A DNA stretch of 15,301 nucleotides from Entamoeba histolytica HM-1:IMSS. Lineage: Eukaryota; Evosea; Mastigamoebida; Endamoebidae. Every line of letters begins with the position of its first letter. Positions within the stretch are counted from its first letter, which is position 1. A program made the position numbers and the translations under genes. A model generated the notes under the pieces. It made no database searches and was not told the DNA's origin. It saw nothing but the letters and a program-made list of their open reading frames with translations. Shown piece after piece: positions 1-8,006 of the stretch. The stretch covers positions 1,601 through 16,901 of the forward strand of contig NW_001915167.1 in NCBI RefSeq assembly GCF_000208925.1. The letters run 5' to 3'.

Positions 1-2
1 AA

Positions 3-2444
3 ACAAAAGACACTGAACATGCACAGTATGAAATTAAAAAAATTACTGATACTAAATGGAAGTTAATTTTTGCATGGAAAAATGTAGATTTAAAGGAATT
101 CTTATATAAAATTGCATTAGTTTGTAAACTGAGAGAGATTAGTATTAATGAATCTTCTATTAATATTAGAAATATTGCAAGTGTTAATAGAACTCTTGTT
201 GGTGAAATAGTTCTTGAAGGGGAACAACTAGGAAAGGAGTTAAAGAGGGAGTCTTTCCTTAGAGAGTTTATAAGTTTAAGAGAGATGGGAAATTATGACC
301 AAATTGGAAAAGATTTAGTTGAAACACATTACCTTTCTGTTTCAAAATGTAGTTTATTACTAGCGTTAAGTGTTTTAGCAGAACAATTTTTATGTGAAAT
401 CAATGAAACAATGTTTACTGAAAGATATATTCAAGAAGCCATTTGTTTTCATGCTGCTATTAGTAAATTGATATGTGATGCTTTTTATAATAAATTTAAT
501 CCAAAAAATATTCGTGAAGATATTTATAATGAGAAAATTGCTTTGGCTAAGGAAGCTATTGAAAATATTGACTCAGGAAAATATAAACATGACAAAAGAA
601 GAAAAATTATACTTAGGTTTATTGTTTCATTAGTTGAACATATATTAAAAACCAATTTCTTCTGTATTGATAAATTGGCTATTGGGTTCCGTTTAAATCC
701 TCATTTCCTTGACCAAATTCCTGAATTTGATAGAACCACAAAATACCCAGAGTTACCATTTGGTATTTTTTTCATTTATAACAAAAATTTCTTTGGATTT
801 CAGATTAGATTTAGAGATTTAGCAAGAGGAGGATTGAGAACAGTTATTAATAAAGATATGGAAACCGCATTATTCCAAAAGACAAATATGTTTGGAGAAT
901 GTTACAATTTAGCCTATACGCAACAAAAAAAGAATAAAGATATTCCAGAAGGAGGGTCAAAAGGAATTATTTTCTTGTATCCAAATAATATCAAAAATGA
1001 TATTGAAATTATAAAGAAGAAGTTAATTCTTGAGGGGTATTCAGGTGATATTGAAGAAATTATAAAAGACTACGAAGATAAAGCAAAAAATGAATATTTA
1101 TATTCAATGCAAAAATGTTTCTTAAATACCTTTTTAACACTTATTGTTGCTAATAAAGATGGAACTATCAAAGAAAGAAATATTGTTGATTATTATAAAC
1201 ACCCAGAATACATTTATCTTGGTCCAGATGAAAATATGCATGATTGTATGATTGAATGGCTTGCCAATGAATCTAAAAGAATGGATTATTTTGCAAAGGG
1301 TGCATTTATTAGTGGAAAAGAAGAAACTGGTATTAATCATAAAGAGTATGGAGTAACCTCTATTGGAGTATTTGAATATGTTAAATTGGGACTAGATTAT
1401 CTTAAATTAAATAATTATACTATGAAAATTACAGGTGGACCAAATGGTGATGTTGCTGGTAATTTAATTCATTTAGTTAAGAAAGAACATACAGAACGAT
1501 GTAGAATCACTTCAATTTCATCTTCTGTTTGTGCTATTTTAGATAATCAAGGAATTGATATTGATGAATTAGACCAATTATTCTTAAAAGGAAAGGCTCT
1601 CCAATACTTTAACACTGAAAAATTACATGATGATGGGTATATGATTCGAATTGACCAAAGGAGAACGTATCAATCTTTTGTTGAACAATTTAAAATATAT
1701 AATAAAAAGAATGGCAAGGTTGAAGAAAATTGGATTGAAGCTAATAAAGGAATGAAGCTATATGAAACTACTGTTCATCAGAATGTTGTTGATGTTTTTT
1801 GTCCATGTGGTGGTAGGCCATATACTTTGAATGAGAATAATATCCAAAATTTCTTAGTTAATGGTAAAGCAACTGCTAAAATGATTGTTGAAGGAGCCAA
1901 CTTATATCTTACATCAAAAGCAAGAGATGTTTTAGAAAAAAGTGGTGTTTTAATATTTAAAGATTCATCTGCAAATAAATGTGGTGTTGTTTCATCATCA
2001 TACGAAATATTAGGTGGATTAGCACTTGATGATGATCAGTTCATTGCCATTAAGAAACAGTATGCAAAAGAAATACTTAAACGTCTTGTTGATATTGCTC
2101 AAGGAGAAGGAAATTGTATGCTTCAAGCCTATGATGCAAAATACAACTCTAGTTTAGTCAGCATCAGTGAAGAGATAAGTAGAAGAATTAATAAATACAC
2201 TGATTGTATTCAAGAATTTTTAGCACCATTAAATTTATTTGATACAAGCAACAAGAAGTATTTAAATATTTATATAAAGTATATTCCAGAATGCTTAAAT
2301 CCATATAAAGAACAGTTAATGACTCGTATTCCACAGATGCACATGAAGGCAATCATTGCAACATCTTTGGCAACTCATTTGGTTTATTCTAAGGGATTAG
2401 GATGGCATGTCTCAATTATTGACATTCTCCCTAATCTTCTTTAA
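3..2444 (+). CDS. NAD-type glutamate dehydrogenase, large GDH2-like class, 5' partial
   Basis: Catalyses oxidative deamination of glutamate to 2-oxoglutarate and ammonia with NAD, linking amino-acid breakdown to carbon metabolism. The frame is open without a stop from base 3, so the gene starts before the window; the Met at 285 is internal. The visible part is 813 residues. Known large eukaryotic GDH2 enzymes run to roughly 1,000-1,100 residues, so I infer that about 200 N-terminal residues are missing. Counting from base 3, visible signatures are RDLARGGLR (about residues 271-279), PEGGSKG with the substrate-site lysine (K320), the dinucleotide-binding loop TGGPNGDVAGN (477-487), and a later VEGANLYLT segment followed by a GVVSSSYEILGG segment. 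No intron or frameshift is seen. It converges on the FHA pseudokinase gene 1.36 kb away. The family call is strong; cofactor preference is inferred from the class. Confidence 0.93.
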   Translation, partial: TKDTEHAQYEIKKITDTKWKLIFAWKNVDLKEFLYKIALVCKLREISINESSINIRNIASVNRTLVGEIVLEGEQLGKELKRESFLREFISLREMGNYDQIGKDLVETHYLSVSKCSLLLALSVLAEQFLCEINETMFTERYIQEAICFHAAISKLICDAFYNKFNPKNIREDIYNEKIALAKEAIENIDSGKYKHDKRRKIILRFIVSLVEHILKTNFFCIDKLAIGFRLNPHFLDQIPEFDRTTKYPELPFGIFFIYNKNFFGFQIRFRDLARGGLRTVINKDMETALFQKTNMFGECYNLAYTQQKKNKDIPEGGSKGIIFLYPNNIKNDIEIIKKKLILEGYSGDIEEIIKDYEDKAKNEYLYSMQKCFLNTFLTLIVANKDGTIKERNIVDYYKHPEYIYLGPDENMHDCMIEWLANESKRMDYFAKGAFISGKEETGINHKEYGVTSIGVFEYVKLGLDYLKLNNYTMKITGGPNGDVAGNLIHLVKKEHTERCRITSISSSVCAILDNQGIDIDELDQLFLKGKALQYFNTEKLHDDGYMIRIDQRRTYQSFVEQFKIYNKKNGKVEENWIEANKGMKLYETTVHQNVVDVFCPCGGRPYTLNENNIQNFLVNGKATAKMIVEGANLYLTSKARDVLEKSGVLIFKDSSANKCGVVSSSYEILGGLALDDDQFIAIKKQYAKEILKRLVDIAQGEGNCMLQAYDAKYNSSLVSISEEISRRINKYTDCIQEFLAPLNLFDTSNKKYLNIYIKYIPECLNPYKEQLMTRIPQMHMKAIIATSLATHLVYSKGLGWHVSIIDILPNLL

Positions 2445-2470
2445 TTTAGTTTATTCTTTCTTATTATTTA
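2442..2470 (+). terminator. 3'-end signal of the glutamate dehydrogenase gene
   Basis: TAATTT overlaps the stop codon (2442-2447) and is followed by a T-rich stretch. This fits the UA(A/U)UU motif and U-rich tract reported for Entamoeba mRNA 3' ends, whose 3' UTRs are short. In DNA this A+T-rich the motif is weak evidence on its own. Confidence 0.35.
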
Positions 2471-3805
2471 TTGAAGTATTAATAATAAATGAAAAATAAA
2501 ATAAAAAAAATATACAAATCTAATGAGACATAATTAATATTTGTTTGATTTACTAAATGAATTAGAAGTTCTTGTTTGTTTTATTGTTTATTACAGAGAA
2601 AGCACCTTTTTAGATGAAAAATAGTTATTTATTTATATTATAGTCTTATGAGTGTTAAGCAATAAATATAGCAGTAGTACTATTCATTGTATTGAAAAAA
2701 ATATAAGTTAAGATAGAAGAATAGACACATATACTAATAGTCATATTTATTTTTGAAGTTATACTCTGTCATAGAATTTTAGAAGTAATTAACAATAATT
2801 TATTTTGATAAATATCCACAATTGAAGAAGAAAATTAGAAGATAATAGAAAACATAAAATTTAATAAGTGAAGGAGCAATGTTAGAATTAAGTGAATTAA
2901 ATGGATAATAAATGTGTATGGGGTATGTTTGATTAAATATTAGTAATGGTATATTTAATTATTTATAGTTTTAAAAAGAGTTATAGACATAAAACAAGAT
3001 TATATATAAATAACTCAAATAAGATGTATGGAACAGAATAATTAAACTCATTATAAACGTATTAAGTTACAGCAAAGTGAAGTTGGAAAGAATATCTTGT
3101 TTTGTTGAAAGTATATTTGCATGCCTATAAATATTTGTTGTTATTAATTTGTTTTAAATGGTGATAAAAATAATGTTGAAACACTTATATTTAGAATTAA
3201 TAAACGAAAACATAAAATACATATATAACATCTTATATTATTAATTTATTTCATATACGTAAAGATATGATATTAATTGAAATACATTTGTCTCAAAAAA
3301 CTATTAGAAGAATTAAATATATATTAATTGTTTCAAATATCTATGGAAAATAAATGTCAAGAGTTATTTTTTAAATGACTTTTTATTGATGATTAAAGTT
3401 ATCTTTTATAAAGATAATTTGAGAAGAATATAGTATTTTTAATTTGTTAATGTTTAATCTTATTTGTATTTATATTTTATTCTTGTTTGATAAAAAAGAT
3501 AATTTTTGTTTCAAATAGTAGTTTTGAAATAACACTGTTCAATTTCATCTAACAACATTTTTATGATGCTTGTAACTATTTTCAACGTAAATCATTACAT
3601 TGTTTGTATCAAGCAAATCTATATTATATTATTCTTAATATTAGTCTCAACTTATGTTGGAAAGTATTTTCATTTATATATGTATTTGAAAAATGTACTT
3701 CTTCTAAATGATTAGAATTATATAATACTTTATTGTTATTTGCAATTTATATAATTATATTTTCTTTATTGTTGTTTCTAAAAAAAAATGAAACATGAAT
3801 ATTAC
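2445..3805. other. 1.36-kb non-coding gap between convergent 3' ends
   Basis: No open frame of useful length, no tRNA-like box, and no recognisable spliced exon. The base composition is mixed rather than strand-biased, unlike the right end of the window. Because both flanking genes end here, no promoter is required. I could not recognise a LINE or SINE fragment by eye. The only clear structure is the small hairpin at 3399-3417. Confidence 0.6.
3399..3417. repeat. 8-bp inverted repeat with 3-nt loop
   Basis: TTATCTTT at 3399-3406 and AAAGATAA at 3410-3417 are exact reverse complements around a TAT loop. A related AAAGATAATTT string recurs about 90 bp downstream. A stem made mostly of A and T can arise by chance here. 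Confidence 0.4.
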
Positions 3806-3808
3806 TTA
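3780..3808 (-). terminator. 3'-end signal of the FHA pseudokinase gene (T9 tract)
   Basis: On the minus strand the TAA stop is followed within about 20 nt by nine consecutive T residues (complement of A9 at 3780-3788). The Sar1 gene also has a T9 run just after its stop. This fits a U-rich 3' processing signal; the role is inferred. Confidence 0.35.
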
Positions 3809-5021
3809 ATTGAACTGAAATTTAGTAAAATAAGGATGACTAAAACATTGTTCAGCAGATGGCCTTTGAAATGGATCAATGAACATCATTTTATTTATTA
3901 AATCATCTTGGCACATTTCAAATTCAGTTGGGTTTGATGGTAAACCTTCTTGAATTATTGATTCTGTTGTGTTAATAAATGGATAATTTTTTAATACGTT
4001 TGGATATTTATTATGAGCCATCATATACATTATAACACCAGTACTCCATATATCAACCCTTTCTGCATAATAAGGTTTTTTATTTACAACTGATTGTATA
4101 ATTTCTGGAGCAATTAAATAATCAGAGTCACAATAAGTAGATGCAAGTCTTGTTTCATCTATTCTTCTACTAAAACTAAAATCAGCCAATTTCAATGAAA
4201 GTGAATCTTCTGATTCAAAAATAATTGTTTGAGGACTAATTCTTCTATGAATAATATGTTTTTTCTGTAAATATTGAATTGCTTTAAGAATTTGGTATAT
4301 TATAAATTGAATGTCTTTTGCTTTGAATGGTTGATAAAATAAACGATGACATAAAGCTCCACCCTTAAGAAATGGGGTTATGAGAAATATATGGTTATCT
4401 GTAATTATTGTTTTTAGTAACTTAACTATGTATGGAGAATCAATTGATTGAAGTGTATTAATTTCTTTCATATTAATTGGAAATAATTTTTTTCTTATTA
4501 TTTTAACAAGTAACTCCTCTTTTTGGAAAGAATCTTTTTTAACTAATGCCCTCCTTATGTATTGTTCATTCCCATTAATATATCTTCCAATAAAATAATC
4601 ATATTGGATTCCACTGCTTTTCATATCTTCCAATTCAACTCTTTTATCAATGAACATATATGATATAGCAACTGAACTTAATGGCTGACACATAGTAATT
4701 TCATCATAACAATATATTTCACTAGACTCATTGCATCTACTATGATTAATAAAAGTACCATTAGTACTAGAGTCTAGAAGATAAACATGTCCAATAGAGG
4801 GGAAATCTTTTTTAACGGTAAAATGATTAAAACTTATCACTGTTTTAGTTTCAAGAAATGATTGATATCCTCTTCCGATTCTTGTCTATATTTATTATTA
4901 TTATTATTTTGTTGAATAAGGAGAAAGAAAAGAAACAAACCACATTTTTATTTAATAAAATATCTGGATATGCTTCATTTTGACTCTTTAAAACTCCCCA
5001 AAAATCTTCTTCCATTTCCAT
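3806..5021 (-). CDS. FHA-domain CHK2-like pseudokinase, two exons
   Basis: Exons 5021-4941 and 4885-3806 join in phase 0 to give 386 residues. The FHA domain, a phosphothreonine reader, spans about residues 24-95: RIGRG (29-33), S45 and H48 of the SxxH motif, and SSTNGTF (66-72). A kinase fold follows from about residue 122 to the end. The order FHA then kinase is that of CHK2/Rad53 checkpoint kinases. The VAIK lysine (K155), alpha-C Glu (E168), APE (286-288) and DIWSTG are kept. However, HRD reads HRR (240-242), the following Lys and Asn positions are Ser and Thr (ISPQT), DFG reads DFS (262-264), and the glycine loop is degenerate (GRYING). I infer a catalytically dead or very weak kinase acting as a phospho-dependent scaffold. 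The GTG at 4840 is not the start: it would delete the FHA arginine. A checkpoint role is untested. Confidence 0.88.
4886..4940 (-). other. Spliceosomal intron, 55 nt, in the FHA pseudokinase gene
   Basis: It begins GTTTGTTTC and ends AAATATAG on the minus strand, matching Entamoeba introns (GTTTGT ... TAG, typically about 50-70 nt). Splicing is in phase 0 between codons GTG (V27) and ACA (T28). An in-frame TAG ends the intron itself, so the upstream exon can only be joined by splicing. Restoring the join completes the FHA Gly-Arg motif, which is independent support. Confidence 0.88.
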
Positions 5022-5060
5022 ATTATTCAAATACTTTTTTAGTTTTAATTTTAAATGATC
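5022..5060 (-). promoter_or_regulatory. Putative core promoter of the FHA pseudokinase gene
   Basis: The 153-nt gap to the upstream gene holds the promoter. On the minus strand a CATTTAAAA string (resembling the TATTTAAA TATA-like box) lies about 30 nt before the ATG, followed by TAAAACTAA, a loose match to the AAAAATTCA initiator. Both matches are weak in such A-rich sequence. Confidence 0.3.
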
Positions 5061-5174
5061 ATGAAATTAATGACAAGATCTAAGAAAGTAGTATCTAAAT
5101 TCAAATTAATTAAAATAAAATTATCTAATCTATTTTTAATAACCATTAAACCCAAAAATAAATAAATGAAATGA

Positions 5175-6908
5175 TTAATCCCATTCTTTAACCAAATTTT
5201 TAATTTTATCTTCTTTATCTTCAACTCTATTATCTTGAATTGTAATTTCAATATATCCATCTTCTTTACCCTCTTCTTTCATTTCTTCAAGTCCTAAAAT
5301 TCCAATTTTTATTTTTCCAAACATCATTTCAAGTCTTTTCTTCATTTGTTTTCCTTCACTGATTTTATTGCAAATAATAAAAACACCTTTTGGTCTTTGT
5401 GAATCAAAATTTTCCCAAAAATCAATACTCTTAATATTTTCTTCTATCCATTCTTTAGCCATTCTTTCTTTATCTTCATCTTCATTACAAATCATATGCA
5501 TAATTTCACCATCACGTATTTGTTTAAAAATTAAATCATTTTTTGTTTGTGTTCCTTCTTCTTTCTTCTGATTTTGTATTTTCTTTTTTTCAAATTCTTC
5601 TTTTAAATTATCTTTATCAACAATTACTGCTTTAGGTCTTGGTGATTTTGAGGATATTGAACTAGTAGATTTTCTTTTTTTAGTTTCTTCAATTATACTA
5701 ATCACTCTATCATTATCACCTCTTGGACTAACTATTCCATGAATATCATTACTAGTTTTATGTCTAGAAAGACTTGAAAAAGACCCACTAGTGCTAAGAT
5801 CTTTCATAGTCTTAGATATTGATTTTTTTTGATGTAATTTCTTTCTTTTAGGTTCTTCTTCAAGTTTACTTCCTGATGAAGTAACAACTCCTATTTTGTC
5901 AGTATGTGTTTTTCGTGGTGAATCTGGTGCAGAGCCAAGTGTTGGAGTTCTATAAGAACTTCCTCTTGAACCACCAGCTTCACTTGTGTATTCACTTCCA
6001 TACTGTAATATTTCTGTTGTTTGTCTACTAATTTTAGATGAAGGAGAAGCCATTAAACCATTGACTGTTTGATTTATATTAAATAATAAGTTATCAGTTT
6101 GAGTTGACCAATTTTTTAATGAAGTTATTTCTTCTATAATTTTTTGTTGTTTGTTTTGGCTTTCAATTAGTGTTGTAGACATGTCTTGCTTTAACTTTGA
6201 TACTTCTTTATTAAAATTATTAAATTTTTCTTCTATAACACAATCAACTGAAGGTCCTTTATCAGAATTTGATTGGGTTGTAATTTCTCCTAGTTGTTGT
6301 TCTTTTAATTTAACTTCTTTTAATTGATTATCTAATTCATTCATTCTATTATCCATATTAACAATACTACTTTTTATTAATTCTCCTAATCCTTCATAAC
6401 TTTTCATATGCTCTTCTAATGAAGTTATTCTTTTAATCATTTGATTTAATACTTCTTCTGTTTTTTCATTACTTTCTTTAACCTCTGTATATTGATTTAT
6501 ACCTCTTTTAGTTAGAACAAGATTTCTTAATTCATTAATTTGATTTACTATATCATCTATCTTTTCTTCATAATTGTTTGTAACATTTGTTTTATTGATA
6601 ACAACATTATCAATTATTTCGCTCATTAATCCTTCCATAAACATTCCACTATAATAAAATTTAATTGTATAACCATTACCAGTTCTTTCAATGCTTTCTA
6701 TAGAATTTAATACTGAAAGTCCTTCAGTGTTAGAAAATACTTTTAGTTTAGTTGAATATTTTCCTATACTTTCTTCTTGTTTATTTTTTAATTCCATTTC
6801 AATATACAAATCATCAACTAAAAGATTATTTAATTTTTTTAATTTGAATTCTACTTGATAAACTGATTGTCCATCAACATAACTCATTATTTTCTCTAAT
6901 AATACCAT
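5175..6908 (-). CDS. Unrecognised coiled-coil and serine-rich protein
   Basis: 577 residues; I do not recognise the family. Four zones are visible. Residues 8-105 look like a compact beta-rich domain. Residues about 112-285 have heptad-like, Lys/Glu/Gln-rich sequence suggesting coiled coil. Residues about 286-460 are Ser/Thr/Lys-rich and probably disordered, with several Ser/Thr-Pro sites (S288, T321, S330, S394, S422); SPRK at 330 fits a CDK consensus. PKRKKLHQKK (353-362) resembles a nuclear localisation signal. Residues about 460-577 form a second mixed alpha/beta region with hydrophobic strands such as GVFIICN and KIGILGL. No signal peptide or membrane segment is seen. A TGA lies two codons before the first ATG, so no N-terminal extension is possible without splicing. 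The start could be Met1 or Met8 (6887). Phosphoregulated scaffold is a guess only. Confidence 0.8.
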   Translation of the reverse strand: MVLLEKIMSYVDGQSVYQVEFKLKKLNNLLVDDLYIEMELKNKQEESIGKYSTKLKVFSNTEGLSVLNSIESIERTGNGYTIKFYYSGMFMEGLMSEIIDNVVINKTNVTNNYEEKIDDIVNQINELRNLVLTKRGINQYTEVKESNEKTEEVLNQMIKRITSLEEHMKSYEGLGELIKSSIVNMDNRMNELDNQLKEVKLKEQQLGEITTQSNSDKGPSVDCVIEEKFNNFNKEVSKLKQDMSTTLIESQNKQQKIIEEITSLKNWSTQTDNLLFNINQTVNGLMASPSSKISRQTTEILQYGSEYTSEAGGSRGSSYRTPTLGSAPDSPRKTHTDKIGVVTSSGSKLEEEPKRKKLHQKKSISKTMKDLSTSGSFSSLSRHKTSNDIHGIVSPRGDNDRVISIIEETKKRKSTSSISSKSPRPKAVIVDKDNLKEEFEKKKIQNQKKEEGTQTKNDLIFKQIRDGEIMHMICNEDEDKERMAKEWIEENIKSIDFWENFDSQRPKGVFIICNKISEGKQMKKRLEMMFGKIKIGILGLEEMKEEGKEDGYIEITIQDNRVEDKEDKIKNLVKEWD

Positions 6909-6960
6909 CTTTCACTCAGACTTTTTAATATTTTTTTATAGTTTTTTATAGTTCTTTAAT
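6909..6960 (-). promoter_or_regulatory. Putative promoter with GAAC element upstream of the coiled-coil gene
   Basis: On the minus strand AAAGAACT (GAAC at 6954-6951) lies about 45 nt before the ATG at 6908. It is followed by an imperfect tandem ACTATAAAAA / ACTATAAAAAAA and TATTAAAAAG ending 12 nt before the ATG. GAAC and TATA-like boxes are established E. histolytica core elements. The TATA-like string sits so close to Met1 that initiation might favour Met8. Confidence 0.4.
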
Positions 6961-7069
6961 GGATTTTATTTTTTGATTTCTTCAATTAAGAGAAAACAAA
7001 ACATGAAACAAAATATTTAAGTTACTATAATTTATAATTTATTTTATTATTATTTATTAGAATAATTCA

Positions 7070-7837
7070 TTAATCAAACATTATTACATATCCAAAGAAG
7101 TTAGCATTAGAATCACAGAAAGTATCTACATAATTGGCTATATCAAAGACTTGAGTAATATCATTATTAAAATCTGAAAGTCGGAACCCAATTAGTGTTA
7201 TTCCTTTTTTAAGTTCTTGTTGAGTTAATGAAAGTACTTCAGATGAAATTTTTGAATGAACCATAAACAATGCACAGTCATAATAATAACGATCAACAAT
7301 ACCACCAAACTCAGTAATAAGACCAGAAATAAATTGGTTGTTTCGTTTAACTTTATGTTCATTTACTTGATCAAAAACATATCTTATTTCTTCTGGGTTT
7401 TTTAAGTTATTTTGATCAACAAAAACTCCTTTAATTTCAAATGAAGAATAGATAGTGTTAATACTAGAAATGCTATCAGGATTCATAGCCATATATACAT
7501 CAAGTTTTTGATTTATTGCTTTAGTATAGAAAGGAACAAAATCATTAAAATACGTTTGATTTGTTGGGTTAAAACTTCTAGTATCAATAATAACAGCTCT
7601 TAATCGTTCATTTACGTATCTATCAATTGAACTAATTCCTAAAGATGATTGCATGGCAAAACATTTATTTCTTTCCCAATATACTAATGTCTCAGGCCAA
7701 CATAATAAAACTATTAATAATATTAATCCAATAAACATTAAACAAAGACCAAATATAACTCCTGTTAATCCACATCGACTAACATTTCGTTGAATAGGTG
7801 TTTGAATTTTCTTTAAGATAGCTCGTGCGTCTTCCAT
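7070..7837 (-). CDS. Single-pass type II membrane protein with alpha/beta ectodomain, unrecognised
   Basis: 255 residues. A basic N-terminal stretch (about 1-23) precedes one strong hydrophobic segment (about 24-47), which predicts a type II protein with the C-terminal domain outside the cytosol. The outer domain holds C59, C188 and C241 and one N-glycosylation sequon, NQT at N93. Its hydrophobic strands recur in a beta-alpha rhythm: AVIID (81-85), LDVYMAM (112-118), IKGVFVD (135-141), CALFMVH (188-194), ITLIGFRL (213-220), FFGYVIM (247-253). This suggests a TIM-barrel-like fold. The GVFVD strand and the later YDCALFMVHS strand recall spherulin-4-type barrels, but this resemblance is remote and from memory. 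No catalytic assignment is possible. The gene shares a 169-bp divergent promoter with the YAK1-type kinase. Confidence 0.78.
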   Translation of the reverse strand: MEDARAILKKIQTPIQRNVSRCGLTGVIFGLCLMFIGLILLIVLLCWPETLVYWERNKCFAMQSSLGISSIDRYVNERLRAVIIDTRSFNPTNQTYFNDFVPFYTKAINQKLDVYMAMNPDSISSINTIYSSFEIKGVFVDQNNLKNPEEIRYVFDQVNEHKVKRNNQFISGLITEFGGIVDRYYYDCALFMVHSKISSEVLSLTQQELKKGITLIGFRLSDFNNDITQVFDIANYVDTFCDSNANFFGYVIMFD

Positions 7838-8006
7838 TAACTTAAACTACCTGTTTCTGAGTTTTTATTTGTAACATAAATTCTTTCAATTTTTGTTATT
7901 TCTCTTTTTTATTTTTGCTAAACCATTAAATTATAATAAATTTATTATTAAAATATGGTTTTTAAATATAGTCAAATAAAAACTCAAAATTCGTAAAGAA
8001 AGTTTC
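7838..8006. promoter_or_regulatory. Divergent promoter between membrane-protein and YAK1-type kinase genes
   Basis: 169 bp serve both genes. Reading outward in each direction, the same 14-mer CAAATAAAAACTCA lies exactly 20 nt before each ATG. Its AAAAACTCA part differs by one base from the E. histolytica initiator AAAAATTCA, so it probably marks transcription start and gives leaders of about 20 nt. On the kinase side GTTTTTAAATATA (7959-7971) could be the TATA-like box. No such box or GAAC element is clear on the other side. Confidence 0.6.
7858..7986. repeat. 14-bp perfect inverted repeat in the divergent promoter
   Basis: TGAGTTTTTATTTG at 7858-7871 is the exact reverse complement of CAAATAAAAACTCA at 7973-7986. 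The arms are separated by 101 bp and each lies 20 nt from a start codon. Confidence 0.85.

Noticed and set aside
1134..1340. A 68-codon minus-strand frame inside the glutamate dehydrogenase gene
   Set aside because: Antisense to conserved coding sequence with no independent support.
2445..3805. Remnant of an Entamoeba LINE or SINE
   Set aside because: No reverse-transcriptase or endonuclease-like frame and no recognisable repeat end by eye; a database comparison would be decisive.
3806..4840. Gene model of the FHA pseudokinase starting at GTG 4840
   Set aside because: GTG is not a usual nuclear start codon, and the frame continues upstream to a splice acceptor that supplies the missing FHA motif.
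5051..5571. Short frames on both strands around the 3' part of the coiled-coil gene
   Set aside because: Overlap that gene in other frames or strands, with low-complexity products.
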